A DNA stretch of 31,339 bases, taken from positions 8,569 through 39,907 of the forward strand of contig DNFT01000071.1 of NCBI GenBank assembly GCA_003486385.1, read 5' to 3'. The notes under the pieces were generated by a model. It was not told the DNA's origin. It ran no database searches and saw only the letters and a list, made by a program, of their open reading frames with translations. Position 1 is the first letter of the stretch. Every line of letters begins with the position of its first letter. The position numbers and the translations under genes are program-made. Source of the stretch: Eubacterium sp. GTDB taxonomy: Bacteria; Bacillota; Clostridia; Lachnospirales; Lachnospiraceae. Positions 23,142 to 30,604 of the stretch are shown piece by piece.

Positions 23142-24562
23142 TATGCCTTCTCCCACACTGTTCCTTCTCTGGTGTCCTTTATCACAATGCCCCTGCTAAG
23201 AAGCTCCTCGCGGATTGCGTCAGCCTTGGCAAAATCCTTCTCCTTCTTCGCAGCCTTGCGCTCCTCTATCTTCGCAAGCACATACTGGGAAAGCTCATCA
23301 TCGACATCCGCCGTCGCAGCAGCTTTTCCACATTCTCTTGTGAGATTGAGTGAGAGCACCTCATCGAAGCTCTTTACAAGCTCAAGCTTCGTCCTGTCAT
23401 TGCAGTCTGCCCTGAGCACATCATACACAACTGTGAGCGCACTTGATGTATTGATGTCATTGGCAAGTGCGTCTATGAAGCTCTCCCTGAACTTATTGTA
23501 AACCTCCTTGTCGACCTCGCCCTCATCCTTTAAGGAGCCAATCTTCTTTACAAGCTTGTTGTAAGCGGCAGCCACATTGTCCATAATCTCATACGAAAAT
23601 TCAAGCGGCTTGCGGTAATGCGACTGAAGGCAGAACATTCTGTATACAAGAGGGTCATAGCCCTTCTCCTGCAATACAGATACGGTGAGGATGTTTCCTG
23701 TTGATTTACTCATCTTTCCTGTCTTATCATTAAGGTGGTGTACATGGAACCAGTAATTGCACCACTTGTGTCCAAGATATGCCTCGCTCTGTGCAATCTC
23801 ATTGGTGTGGTGTGGGAAAATGTTATCAACACCCCCACAATGAATATCCATATATTCGCCAAGGTGCTTCATGCTTATGCATGAGCACTCTATATGCCAG
23901 CCCGGATAACCGACACCCCACGGGCTATCCCACTTAAGCTCCTGATTGTCGAACTTCGACTTGGTAAACCACAGCACGAAATCCGCCTTGTTCCTTTTAT
24001 TGGTATCCTCACTCACATCATCACGCACACCGACCATAAGCTCCTTCTCGCTCTGGCTTGAAAACACGTAATAATCCTTGAGCTTTGATGTGTCAAAGTA
24101 TACATTCTCACCTGCTATATATGCGTAGCCCTTCTCGAGAAGCACGCTTACCATGTTGATGAATTCAGGTATGCAGTTAGTGGCAGGCTCAACCACATCA
24201 GGTATGCGGATGTTCAACTTATTGCAGTCCGAAAGAAATGCATCTGTATAGAACTTTGCAATCTCCATGACAGTCTTGTGCTCTCTTTTTGCCCCCTTTA
24301 ACATCTTATCCTCACCTGTGTCGGCATCGCTTGAAAGATGTCCTACATCAGTGATATTCATAACCCTCTTCACATCATAACCTACATAGCGGAGTGTCTT
24401 TTCAAGAATATCCTCCATTATATAGCTTCTGAGATTTCCTATATGTGCATAATGATACACTGTAGGTCCGCAGGTATACATCTTAACCTTTCCGTCCTCA
24501 TTCGGGACAAAAAGCTCAATATTTCTAGTGAGTGTGTTAAAAAAACGAATTCTGTTTTCCAT
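23141..24562 (-). CDS. cysS: Cysteinyl-tRNA synthetase
   Basis: A class I aminoacyl-tRNA synthetase of 473 residues that charges tRNA-Cys. The N-terminal M-Y-T-C-G-P-T-V-Y-H-Y-A-H-I-G-N holds the first zinc ligand and the HIGH-type motif. The further zinc ligands lie in H-I-E-C-S-C and the H-C-G-G-V-D-N-I-F-P-H-H-T-N-E segment. The K-M-S-K-S loop (G-K-M-S-K-S-T-G-N) and the C-terminal helical anticodon-binding region are complete. It starts 6 bases after cysE, so it is expressed from the cysteine T-box leader. It overlaps mrnC by one base. Confidence 0.97.
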   Translation of the reverse strand: MENRIRFFNTLTRNIELFVPNEDGKVKMYTCGPTVYHYAHIGNLRSYIMEDILEKTLRYVGYDVKRVMNITDVGHLSSDADTGEDKMLKGAKREHKTVMEIAKFYTDAFLSDCNKLNIRIPDVVEPATNCIPEFINMVSVLLEKGYAYIAGENVYFDTSKLKDYYVFSSQSEKELMVGVRDDVSEDTNKRNKADFVLWFTKSKFDNQELKWDSPWGVGYPGWHIECSCISMKHLGEYMDIHCGGVDNIFPHHTNEIAQSEAYLGHKWCNYWFHVHHLNDKTGKMSKSTGNILTVSVLQEKGYDPLVYRMFCLQSHYRKPLEFSYEIMDNVAAAYNKLVKKIGSLKDEGEVDKEVYNKFRESFIDALANDINTSSALTVVYDVLRADCNDRTKLELVKSFDEVLSLNLTRECGKAAATADVDDELSQYVLAKIEERKAAKKEKDFAKADAIREELLSRGIVIKDTREGTVWEKA

Positions 24563-24568
24563 TGTAAT

Positions 24569-25195
24569 CTATTCCTCCAATTGTTTTACCAGTCTTGCAA
24601 CTGTTTCTTTTAATTGCTGTATATCATTCATAACAGGATCCGGCAGATGAACCTGATCAAGATCTGCGCTAGGCACCCTTATATTGTCGCGCTTGACAAC
24701 CCGCCCCGGAACCCCCACAACAGTGGAATTAGGCGGAACATCATTAAGAACAACCGAACCTGCACCAATCATCGAATTGGCTCCGATTACTATATCTCCA
24801 AGCACCTTAGCTCCGGTTCCCACCATGACATTGTCCTCAAGTGTAGGATGTCTCTTTCCCTTCTGCTTACCTGTACCGCCAAGAGTTACTCCCTGATACA
24901 GCGTGACATTATCCCCCACAATCGCAGTCTCACCTATCACAACCCCATGACCATGGTCGATAAACAGTCCTTTTCCTATTGTAGCTCCCGGGTGGATTTC
25001 TATACCGGTTCTTCTAGCCGCACGCTGTGAAACCAGACGTGCAAGGAAATAATGCTTTTTAAGGTATAGTTTATGTGCCTTCCTGTATTTAAGTATAGCC
25101 TTAAATGACGGATATAAAAAGACCTCCATATCCGACTTGATTGCCGGATCCCTGTCACGTATTATCGCAATTTCCTGCTTAATAATATCAAACAT
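24569..25195 (-). CDS. cysE: Serine O-acetyltransferase
   Basis: CysE (EpsC-type) acetylates serine with acetyl-CoA, the first step of cysteine synthesis. The protein has 208 residues. A short helical N-terminal domain leads to R-R-T-G-I-E-I-H-P-G-A-T-I-G, the start of a left-handed beta-helix of hexapeptide repeats. The active site is in F-I-D-H-G-H-G-V-V-I-G-E, and the family motif G-G-T-G-K-Q-K-G-K-R-H-P follows. It lacks the long N-terminal extension of the E. coli enzyme. The chosen ATG has GGGAG six bases before it. It is the first gene under the cysteine T-box and is followed at once by cysS, so synthesis and charging of cysteine are jointly controlled. Confidence 0.95.
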   Translation of the reverse strand: MFDIIKQEIAIIRDRDPAIKSDMEVFLYPSFKAILKYRKAHKLYLKKHYFLARLVSQRAARRTGIEIHPGATIGKGLFIDHGHGVVIGETAIVGDNVTLYQGVTLGGTGKQKGKRHPTLEDNVMVGTGAKVLGDIVIGANSMIGAGSVVLNDVPPNSTVVGVPGRVVKRDNIRVPSADLDQVHLPDPVMNDIQQLKETVARLVKQLEE

Positions 25196-25323
25196 GAATT
25201 TCTCCCTTTTTACAATATGCTTATGTACAGTACGAACGTGTACGGAAGTGTACCGGCAGGATTCCACAATGGACTCTGCCACGGACTAAGCTTCGCAATT
25301 ATCCATAGTCCTTCCTGCTGAGA
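25196..25323 (-). other. Structured spacer between T-box terminator and cysE
   Basis: No gene is seen in this stretch. It holds four GTAC palindromes at 25225, 25230, 25240 and 25250, the last three exactly 10 bases apart. It also holds a hairpin-prone GGCAG...CTGCC pair (25255-25280) enclosing TCCA/TGGA, and GGACTA...TAGTCC (25283-25311). It would be transcribed only when the T-box reads through. Confidence 0.5.
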
Positions 25324-25582
25324 AAATAAAAACCCTGCCTCCAGAATATAGAGGCAAGGTTATCGCGGTTCCACTCTACTTAGAAGGCATATGCCTCCTA
25401 TCTCGATGACTGTTAACGGTGTCCGCCGTGACAGGATACTGTATTCCCCCGTCATGCTCAGGAATGCACTTCGCAAAGGCTGTGTAAAGAACTTCCAGCA
25501 TCATCAGCGCGTGATGAGTTCTTCTCTCTGTGACAGCAGGCACTTCACTACTCTTTTCCGTCTTAGCATTTTTCATATTTCA
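25324..25582 (-). ncRNA. Cysteine T-box leader (tRNA-sensing riboswitch)
   Basis: On the minus strand the conserved T-box sequence AGAGTGGAACCGCG (about 25362-25375) lies just before a terminator. The terminator has a 9-bp stem, CCTTGCCTC/GAGGCAGGG, followed by TTTTTATTTT. Upstream, a long Stem I region carries GAAGTGCATTCC, where TGC (25466-25468) is the likely specifier codon, a cysteine codon. This fits the downstream cysE and cysS genes. When uncharged tRNA-Cys binds, the antiterminator forms and the genes are read. The predicted transcript starts near 25582 from a good promoter. An apparent 66-codon frame inside it is an artefact of the structure. Confidence 0.92.
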
Positions 25583-25589
25583 CATTATT

Positions 25590-25618
25590 AGAATATGCAC
25601 CGAAGCCGGATTTGTCAA
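25590..25618 (-). promoter_or_regulatory. Promoter of the T-box / cysE-cysS operon
   Basis: Consensus TTGACA (25613-25618) and TATTCT (25590-25595) are separated by 17 bases on the minus strand. The promoter begins only a few bases after the ispF stop codon and lies directly before the T-box leader. Confidence 0.7.
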
Positions 25619-25625
25619 TCACTTT

Positions 25626-26204
25626 TTATCTTCTGCCGCAGCCGCTGCAGCCGGCACAGCCTCCGGCATTTCCTGCCGGGCCGTCACTTGAGATAAACTG
25701 TCCCCTGGCAATATTGTCATAAATATAATTTTCAACAGACATTATAAGTGCAACAGCCTGGGCGGAAATTCCCTCACCTGTTCCGGTAAAGCCAAGTCCC
25801 TCCTCCGTAGTCGCCTTTACATTGACCCTGCTTATATCAAGCCCAAGCGTATCTGCGATATTCTTTCTCATCTGTTCAATGTGCGGTGCCATCTTAGGCT
25901 TCTGGGCAATAATTGTGCTGTCGATATTCTCAATAACATATCCCTCCTCGGACAAAATCTCCCCAACTCTTCCAAGCAGCATAAGGCTGTCTGCCCCCTT
26001 GTATGCCGGGTCATTGTCCGGAAAATGCTTACCGATATCTCCAAGTGCCGCCGCACCTAAAAGTGCATCCATAATGGCATGCAGAAGCACGTCCGCATCC
26101 GAATGTCCTAAAAGTCCCTTCTCATAAGGAATCTTCACTCCGCCGATAATCAGGTCCCGTTCCGGCACCAGTCTATGAACGTCATATCCCATTCCAACTC
26201 TCAT
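25626..26204 (-). CDS. ispF: 2-C-methyl-D-erythritol 2,4-cyclodiphosphate synthase with Cys-rich tail
   Basis: IspF makes the cyclic diphosphate intermediate of the MEP isoprenoid pathway. The metal ligands are present: Asp and His in G-M-G-Y-D-V-H-R-L, and the later His in the L-G-H-S-D-A-D-V-L-L-H-A segment. The K-A-T-T-E-E-G-L-G-F-T-G motif is also there. The usual length is about 158 residues and this one has 192. The extra C-terminal part ends in a glycine-rich run with Cys183, Cys186 and Cys189 (C-A-G-C-S-G-C-G-R-R), resembling a metal- or cluster-binding tail. The start has AGGAG nine bases ahead. It is a separate unit from the cys genes, ending just before their promoter. Confidence 0.94.
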   Translation of the reverse strand: MRVGMGYDVHRLVPERDLIIGGVKIPYEKGLLGHSDADVLLHAIMDALLGAAALGDIGKHFPDNDPAYKGADSLMLLGRVGEILSEEGYVIENIDSTIIAQKPKMAPHIEQMRKNIADTLGLDISRVNVKATTEEGLGFTGTGEGISAQAVALIMSVENYIYDNIARGQFISSDGPAGNAGGCAGCSGCGRR

Positions 26205-26275
26205 ATCAATCTGCTCCTATTCCGCAAACCGCTTTTTCACATTGTATCCACGCAAAAGACGGCTTCATCTCTTTA

Positions 26276-27982
26276 TTATATCCAGAATGGTACAATCGGT
26301 CTGCCGCATTTGTCAAGGAAAATCGGACGGAAATAATTGTCATTGCCGTATCTTGCACTCACAGGTCCGCTTACATTTTCATTGTAAATAAATATATCTC
26401 CGCCTGCAGGCTCGGCTATAGCACGGTAATATGTCACCTTTTCATTCTTATCATTATCAGAGCCTGCCGCGATATTTCTACAGCCTATTTCAAAGCCCAA
26501 AGGCACATTTTTGCTGTCCCCCGCTCCAAATACCGTTTTTTCACCCGGATTGTCAACCCTTACCAGCTCCTCCTGACTTGCAGCACCTTCGCAGTCCTCT
26601 TTTTTTCTGTAAAAGCCGTCCTCAGCCCCGGAAAAATGAAGCAATATCCCCTCATGTCCATCCCGGCATGTAAACTCATATCCGGCAAGCCTTGCTCCGT
26701 TTCCATTATACCCGGCAAGTCCGTAAATATCCTTCAAGGTATTTTCGGCAAGCCTCTCTCCAACCGTCTTTTTGTCCGTAGGATGAATATTCTTCTTATT
26801 GCCACAGTCCGTTATAACCGTAAGCGATGTGTTCTTTATCGTGCGGCATATCTTATCCTGCGCTCTTCTTATGCCGCCCCAGCCACGCCCCGTTTTCTCC
26901 GTATCCGGGTCATGTACCGGAAGCTGCACAATGGAAAACGCCAGCTCATCGTCATGCCAGAGCCTTCTCCACTCTGTTATAAGATTCTCAAGCAGTATAT
27001 CGTATATCTCATTATTGTTCTCGTCATTCTCACCCTGATAGTACAGGGCACCCTTTATGGTATATGGAGCCACCCTTATGAGCATGCTCTCATACAAACC
27101 ATATGGTCTGTACTCAAAATGTGGTCCCGATGGTCCCGGCCAACGGTTTTCACCGCATATCTCAAGTACCTTAGGCCACTCTATCTCAGGATTCTTTGCA
27201 TAGCATGCATCGACTCTCTTGACCCACTCTTTATAATATTCCCTGTACTCATCAAGCTCCTTAAGGTACTCATCAAAATCCTGGTGTGCCACCATATCCT
27301 CATATTCCGTGACAAAATGCGCAGTCCTTTCATGACTGAGAAGGCTCTCCCGGCTGACCCAGTTATGTGCGTAGGTCCCGCCCCAGTTACAGCCGATTAT
27401 TCCGACAGGGACATCAAGCTCTTTCCTGATTCTCACAGCCCAATAGTATGCAACCGCCGACCATGCCGCGGTTGTTCCCGGCTCACACTTCATCCAGCAG
27501 CTCTCCTCCTCAGCCTTAAGAAGCTCATCGCATATATAGCTAACCTTAGGTGTGTAATAAAATCTCAGCAGGTCATCCTGTGTGTGCGCCACAACCTCTT
27601 TGCCATTATCGCTGTTCTGAAGCTCCAGCTCCATATTCGACTGACCGCCCGCAAGCCATACCTCACCGACTAGGACATTCTTAAAGACTATGGTATCCGC
27701 GGCTATGGTGCCGGATTCATTCTTATTTACTGCCCCCTGCTCATCGGTCTGCATTGCTTTTACACAGAGTTCATAAGGTCCTCCGGCTTCCATCGGGTTA
27801 AGTTTCAGCTCAAAGCGTCCGTCAATAACCTTAGTCCTTCTTATCTGCCCTGCTATGGCTGCTTCTATATACTCCGTATCCTGTGCTTCACCCCATATAC
27901 ACACATGCGCTCTCCTCTGAAAAACCATATTGTCGGTAAATATTGCAGGGAGTTTTATCCTGCTGACCTCATTATTTTTCAT
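26276..27982 (-). CDS. Sialate O-acetylesterase-family protein (SASA esterase)
   Basis: A protein of 568 residues of the SGNH-type carbohydrate esterase group that removes O-acetyl groups from sialic acids or plant polysaccharides. It opens with L-P-A-I-F-T-D-N-M-V-F-Q-R, typical of the family's N-terminal beta domain. The nucleophile is Ser115 in L-A-G-G-Q-S-N-M-E. The Gly block is in Y-Y-Q-G-E-N-D-E-N-N and the catalytic Asp/His region is K-K-N-I-H-P-T-D-K. No signal peptide is visible, so it probably acts in the cytoplasm on imported sugars. It stands alone between tRNA-Met and ispF, without transporter or other glycan genes nearby. Confidence 0.9.
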   Translation of the reverse strand: MKNNEVSRIKLPAIFTDNMVFQRRAHVCIWGEAQDTEYIEAAIAGQIRRTKVIDGRFELKLNPMEAGGPYELCVKAMQTDEQGAVNKNESGTIAADTIVFKNVLVGEVWLAGGQSNMELELQNSDNGKEVVAHTQDDLLRFYYTPKVSYICDELLKAEEESCWMKCEPGTTAAWSAVAYYWAVRIRKELDVPVGIIGCNWGGTYAHNWVSRESLLSHERTAHFVTEYEDMVAHQDFDEYLKELDEYREYYKEWVKRVDACYAKNPEIEWPKVLEICGENRWPGPSGPHFEYRPYGLYESMLIRVAPYTIKGALYYQGENDENNNEIYDILLENLITEWRRLWHDDELAFSIVQLPVHDPDTEKTGRGWGGIRRAQDKICRTIKNTSLTVITDCGNKKNIHPTDKKTVGERLAENTLKDIYGLAGYNGNGARLAGYEFTCRDGHEGILLHFSGAEDGFYRKKEDCEGAASQEELVRVDNPGEKTVFGAGDSKNVPLGFEIGCRNIAAGSDNDKNEKVTYYRAIAEPAGGDIFIYNENVSGPVSARYGNDNYFRPIFLDKCGRPIVPFWI

Positions 27983-28214
27983 GCCAATCCTCTTTTCTCA
28001 TCCTGACAGCTCAAGCGGCTGCAAAACACAGCCCGAAGATTGAATCGTTCTGCGATTGCCTGCAGCTTAGCGGTTATTTTCTATAATTAATTACTTTTAC
28101 ATTTTATCACAGGTTATCCATCAAAAAAAACACTATGAATTGTATTTTATTACCTCACAAAACAGAGATTTTTTCCCGATTCGTTATGACAAATTATAAT
28201 ATTCGATGCAAAGC
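27983..28214 (-). other. Intergenic region upstream of the esterase gene
   Basis: I see no gene here. The part nearest the esterase (28014-28075) has short inverted repeats: GGCTG...CAGCC on one side and AATCG-N5-CGATT in the middle. A GCGGCTG-AAAA-ACAGCC string there resembles the central hairpin of the 225-bp element. A weak -10 (TAAAAT) with a poor -35 lies near 28100-28125. The rest is AT-rich and unremarkable. Confidence 0.4.
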
Positions 28215-28243
28215 AAAAAACCGGAGACTTATAATCTCCGGTT
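28215..28243 (-). terminator. Terminator of the downstream tRNA-Met copy
   Basis: On the minus strand ACCGGAGA and TCTCCGGT pair around a 7-base loop and are followed by TTTTTTG. It begins within 10 bases of the tRNA 3' end. A similar hairpin follows the other tRNA-Met copy. Confidence 0.88.
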
Positions 28244-28249
28244 AATTAG

Positions 28250-28323
28250 TAGCGAGAAAGGGATTTGAACCCCTGACACCATGGGTATGAACCATGTGCT
28301 CTAGCCAACTGAGCTATCTCGCC
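28250..28323 (-). tRNA. tRNA-Met (anticodon CAT), copy 2
   Basis: This is a full cloverleaf read on the minus strand. The acceptor stem is GGCGAGA/TCTCGCT, with a G-U pair at the end. The D-arm contains A-G-C-T-C-A-G-T-T-G-G-C-T-A-G-A-G-C, the anticodon loop is TTCATAC giving CAT, and the T-arm has GGTTCAAATCC. CCA is not encoded. It is identical base for base to the copy 453 bases upstream. A CAT anticodon could also be an Ile tRNA modified to lysidine, but elongator Met fits the body better. It has its own promoter and terminator. Confidence 0.92.
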
Positions 28324-28386
28324 ATATTATGTAATTGTGTTTGTGTACAACCGCCTTAAACTGCCGTACAACCAACTTGCTATAAT

Positions 28387-28415
28387 AAGATAACACCTTA
28401 TTGAGCAAATGTCAA
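28387..28415 (-). promoter_or_regulatory. Promoter of tRNA-Met copy 2
   Basis: Consensus TTGACA (28410-28415) and TATCTT (28387-28392) are separated by 17 bases on the minus strand. The leader carries GGTTGTAC twice. This makes the downstream tRNA-Met independent of the hicB remnant and the first copy. Confidence 0.7.
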
Positions 28416-28453
28416 GAATTTTTTGTATTTTTTCAATTATTTATATTGTATAT

Positions 28454-28645
28454 TTAATTTGTAGCCGGAACCTCTCTGCCAAGCTCTTTTGCCTTTTCCA
28501 GCCACTCTCCAATGATAATTTCCACATTATACAAGGCCTGCCCAGATGTTTCGCCATCAGCCATGCAGCCTGAAAGCTCCGGAGCCTACGCAATAAAACT
28601 TTCATCCGCCTCCGCCCAATAAATCTCCATCTTGTATTTATACAT
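28454..28645 (-). pseudogene. HicB-like antitoxin gene broken by an amber codon
   Basis: Reading from an ATG with AGGAG ahead gives a 63-residue product of the short HicB antitoxin type, interrupted by one in-frame TAG at codon 20 (28586-28588). Before the stop it reads M-Y-K-Y-K-M-E-I-Y-W, then A-E-A-D-E-S-F-I-A. After it comes A-P-E-L-S-G-C-M-A-D-G-E-T, then N-V-E-I-I-I-G-E-W and K-A-K-E-L-G-R. Typical relatives have a sense codon at the TAG, within F-I-A-x-x-P-E-L-P-G-C. No hicA toxin is found beside it. It begins directly after the terminator of tRNA-Met copy 1, so it has no obvious promoter. The longer frame overlapping it in another phase is a shadow. Confidence 0.8.
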
Positions 28646-28666
28646 GAAATATTGTCTCCTGCACGC

Positions 28667-28692
28667 AAAAACCGGAGATTCATCATCCCCGG
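28667..28692 (-). terminator. Terminator of the tRNA-Val / tRNA-Met pair
   Basis: On the minus strand CCGGGGA pairs with TCTCCGG (one G-U) around a 7-base loop, followed by TTTTTG. It is closely similar to the terminator after the other tRNA-Met. Confidence 0.8.
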
Positions 28693-28702
28693 CTTCATCT
28701 AG

Positions 28703-28776
28703 TAGCGAGAAAGGGATTTGAACCCCTGACACCATGGGTATGAACCATGTGCTCTAGCCAACTGAGCTATCTCGCC
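28703..28776 (-). tRNA. tRNA-Met (anticodon CAT), copy 1
   Basis: This gene is identical in all 74 bases to the copy at 28250-28323: same acceptor stem, anticodon loop TTCATAC and T-arm. It lies 18 bases after tRNA-Val and shares its promoter, so the two are processed from one transcript. Sequence similarity to the other copy continues through the terminator, which suggests duplication of a tRNA-plus-terminator unit. Confidence 0.92.
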
Positions 28777-28794
28777 ATATTAAATTGATAAGTA

Positions 28795-28867
28795 TGGGGC
28801 CTATAGGGCTCGAACCTATGACCCTCTGCTTGTAAGGCAGATGCTCTCCCAGCTGAGCTAAGACCCC
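28795..28867 (-). tRNA. tRNA-Val (anticodon TAC)
   Basis: This cloverleaf is read on the minus strand. Acceptor stem GGGGTCT pairs with AGGCCCC (one T-G pair) and is followed by discriminator A. The anticodon loop is CTTACAA, giving TAC, on a TCTGC/GCAGA stem. The T-arm has GGTTCGAGCC. CCA is not encoded. It is the first gene of a two-tRNA transcript with tRNA-Met. Confidence 0.94.
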
Positions 28868-28900
28868 ATATTCGCTTGCCTTGAATTAGCTTGCTTGATT

Positions 28901-28929
28901 ACTATATCACTCTGTTCAACAATTGTCAA
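28901..28929 (-). promoter_or_regulatory. Promoter of the tRNA-Val / tRNA-Met transcript
   Basis: Consensus TTGACA (28924-28929) and TATAGT (28901-28906) are separated by 17 bases on the minus strand, about 34 bases before tRNA-Val. Confidence 0.78.
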
Positions 28930-29041
28930 CAACTTTTTTATTTTTATTCATTACATATCAGTTACTTATTTCATAGGAGAGGAGTATGGTACGAGTCCCA
29001 ATACCTGTACACATACCATACCCTTGTCCCATATCCATCCA

Positions 29042-30604
29042 TTATCTCACCTTGAAGGTAATATTAGAAAAATGATACACCAGTGTTGCCGACAGGCTGA
29101 GCATAACCGCCAATACAACTGCAAGAACCATATCGAAAACCAATGCCGTACAAGAGACATAGACGCAGCCATAACATATAGCCAGCATTCCAGCATGTGC
29201 AGCGAAAAAGGTATATCCCTTAACCTTAAGCTCACTGTTGTAAGGCTGACATACATAATATACCAGCAGATTAAACAATGCATAGAACACTGCCAACAAT
29301 ATTATCCCGACGCATACCGGCACTATCTCCGCTATGTTCTTTGCATTGCCCGACGCCACACCCACAATTATAAATGCAGCGCATAAAACTATTGCCTGAA
29401 ATACTTCACATACTGTCATCATTTTCAAGCGCACAACATAATTAAGAAAGTTATACCTTTTTCCGACATAGCTTCCTGACTGCAATATATCATGGTCTAT
29501 ATAGCAGAACATCGTCTTGCACAGCTTCGGGGTGACCGAAAGGCAGTACATGATAAATACCATTATCGGCATTGCATTACACATGACATTCCATATCGTA
29601 TCGCGTGTGTCCTGCTGTGACATACGGCAGACAACACTTGCCCCCACACAGGCGATAACAATAAGTATGCTTCTTGCAGCTATAGTATTTCTTATATAAT
29701 CAAAATTTCTTTTAAAAAATACTTTGTGGAGATATTCCAGACCTCTTTTTCTGTCTTTATCATAGATATGAAAATATCCATTCTTTGAGTATTCATTTAG
29801 CGGCATATCTCCATATCCGCTCGCAGCTGTATCAATTTCACCATCACGTAACTTCAAGCGTTCTATGTATCTTCCTGCTATATAACCATATCCTGCATAA
29901 TTAAACAATGCATATAAGGCAACTGCTGCCAGAATGAGCGCCGCCATCAGCCATACATAATTATATATGTAGCCGGTAAAGTCAACAACTCTGTTTCTTA
30001 GGAATGAAAAACCGTACGTCATAAAGACACATGTCCCCATTATCGCAATTGTGACAATTGTCAACTCGCTTATCATTTTTCCGGTATATCTAAACACATA
30101 CAGGTTGATAAGCTCTCCTACCAGTCTTGAAATGAGCACCCATACCGTGAGGTAAAATGCATGTCCAAAGTCTACTCCTATCAGGCAGTATGCAATCCCG
30201 AATCCCAGTCCATCAACTAAAAGCTTATAAATCATTCTCTCTTTAAAAAAGAGTGATGGTTCAACATGCATGGTTACAAGCAGAAAGTGTGCATCCTCAT
30301 CCACCTCAAACATTCCCGAGTTTATAAGAGAACCACATATACAACTCAAAAAAACGGTAAAATACACAATCGACTGCCTAAGCTGAAACCCCTCCCAAAC
30401 ACTGATTGTCGACAAAATTCTATATGGAATATACATAAATAGCAGAACATATATTATTTTGGTTACTATGTCGAGCACTATCTTCAGTGCGGCATTAACA
30501 ACGGACGATTTCTTGACATTCTGCCCTATATGCAGCGCATTTCTCAATCTTCCGCTCTCATTATCCGCTTCAAGGAGAAACTGATACAATATCCTCTCTC
30601 TCAT
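29042..30604 (-). CDS. Multi-spanning membrane protein, ABC permease-like
   Basis: A protein of 520 residues with about 10-12 hydrophobic segments (for example residues 40-70, 80-100, 125-165, 180-205, 215-240, 310-330, 340-360, 395-420, 425-450 and the last 60 residues). The N terminus is soluble and charged. The stretch V-D-E-D-A-H-F-L-L-V-T after the second span resembles the loop seen in two-domain ABC exporter permeases. The gene follows the ATPase-like gene with no spacer and takes its GGAGG site from that gene's last codons, so the two are tightly coupled. Substrate and direction are unknown, and the partner's lost ATP motifs cast doubt on active transport. Confidence 0.7.
   Translation of the reverse strand: MRERILYQFLLEADNESGRLRNALHIGQNVKKSSVVNAALKIVLDIVTKIIYVLLFMYIPYRILSTISVWEGFQLRQSIVYFTVFLSCICGSLINSGMFEVDEDAHFLLVTMHVEPSLFFKERMIYKLLVDGLGFGIAYCLIGVDFGHAFYLTVWVLISRLVGELINLYVFRYTGKMISELTIVTIAIMGTCVFMTYGFSFLRNRVVDFTGYIYNYVWLMAALILAAVALYALFNYAGYGYIAGRYIERLKLRDGEIDTAASGYGDMPLNEYSKNGYFHIYDKDRKRGLEYLHKVFFKRNFDYIRNTIAARSILIVIACVGASVVCRMSQQDTRDTIWNVMCNAMPIMVFIMYCLSVTPKLCKTMFCYIDHDILQSGSYVGKRYNFLNYVVRLKMMTVCEVFQAIVLCAAFIIVGVASGNAKNIAEIVPVCVGIILLAVFYALFNLLVYYVCQPYNSELKVKGYTFFAAHAGMLAICYGCVYVSCTALVFDMVLAVVLAVMLSLSATLVYHFSNITFKVR

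Noticed and set aside
25376..25576. A 66-codon minus-strand open frame upstream of cysE
   Set aside because: It lies wholly inside the T-box leader, whose conserved sequence, specifier and terminator explain the region.
26636..27673. A 345-codon plus-strand open frame
   Set aside because: It lies antisense to the esterase gene, its translation shows no family motif and is rich in shadow-type residues, and the opposite strand has clear catalytic motifs.
28441..28698. An 85-codon minus-strand open frame between the tRNA-Met genes
   Set aside because: It is out of frame with the HicB-like reading, is Arg- and Trp-rich without motifs, and would start inside the tRNA terminator.
28984..29021. 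GTATGGTA...TACCATAC inverted repeat after the ABC-like membrane gene, as a terminator
   Set aside because: The arms are separated by 22 bases and no T-run follows, so it is not supported as a terminator.
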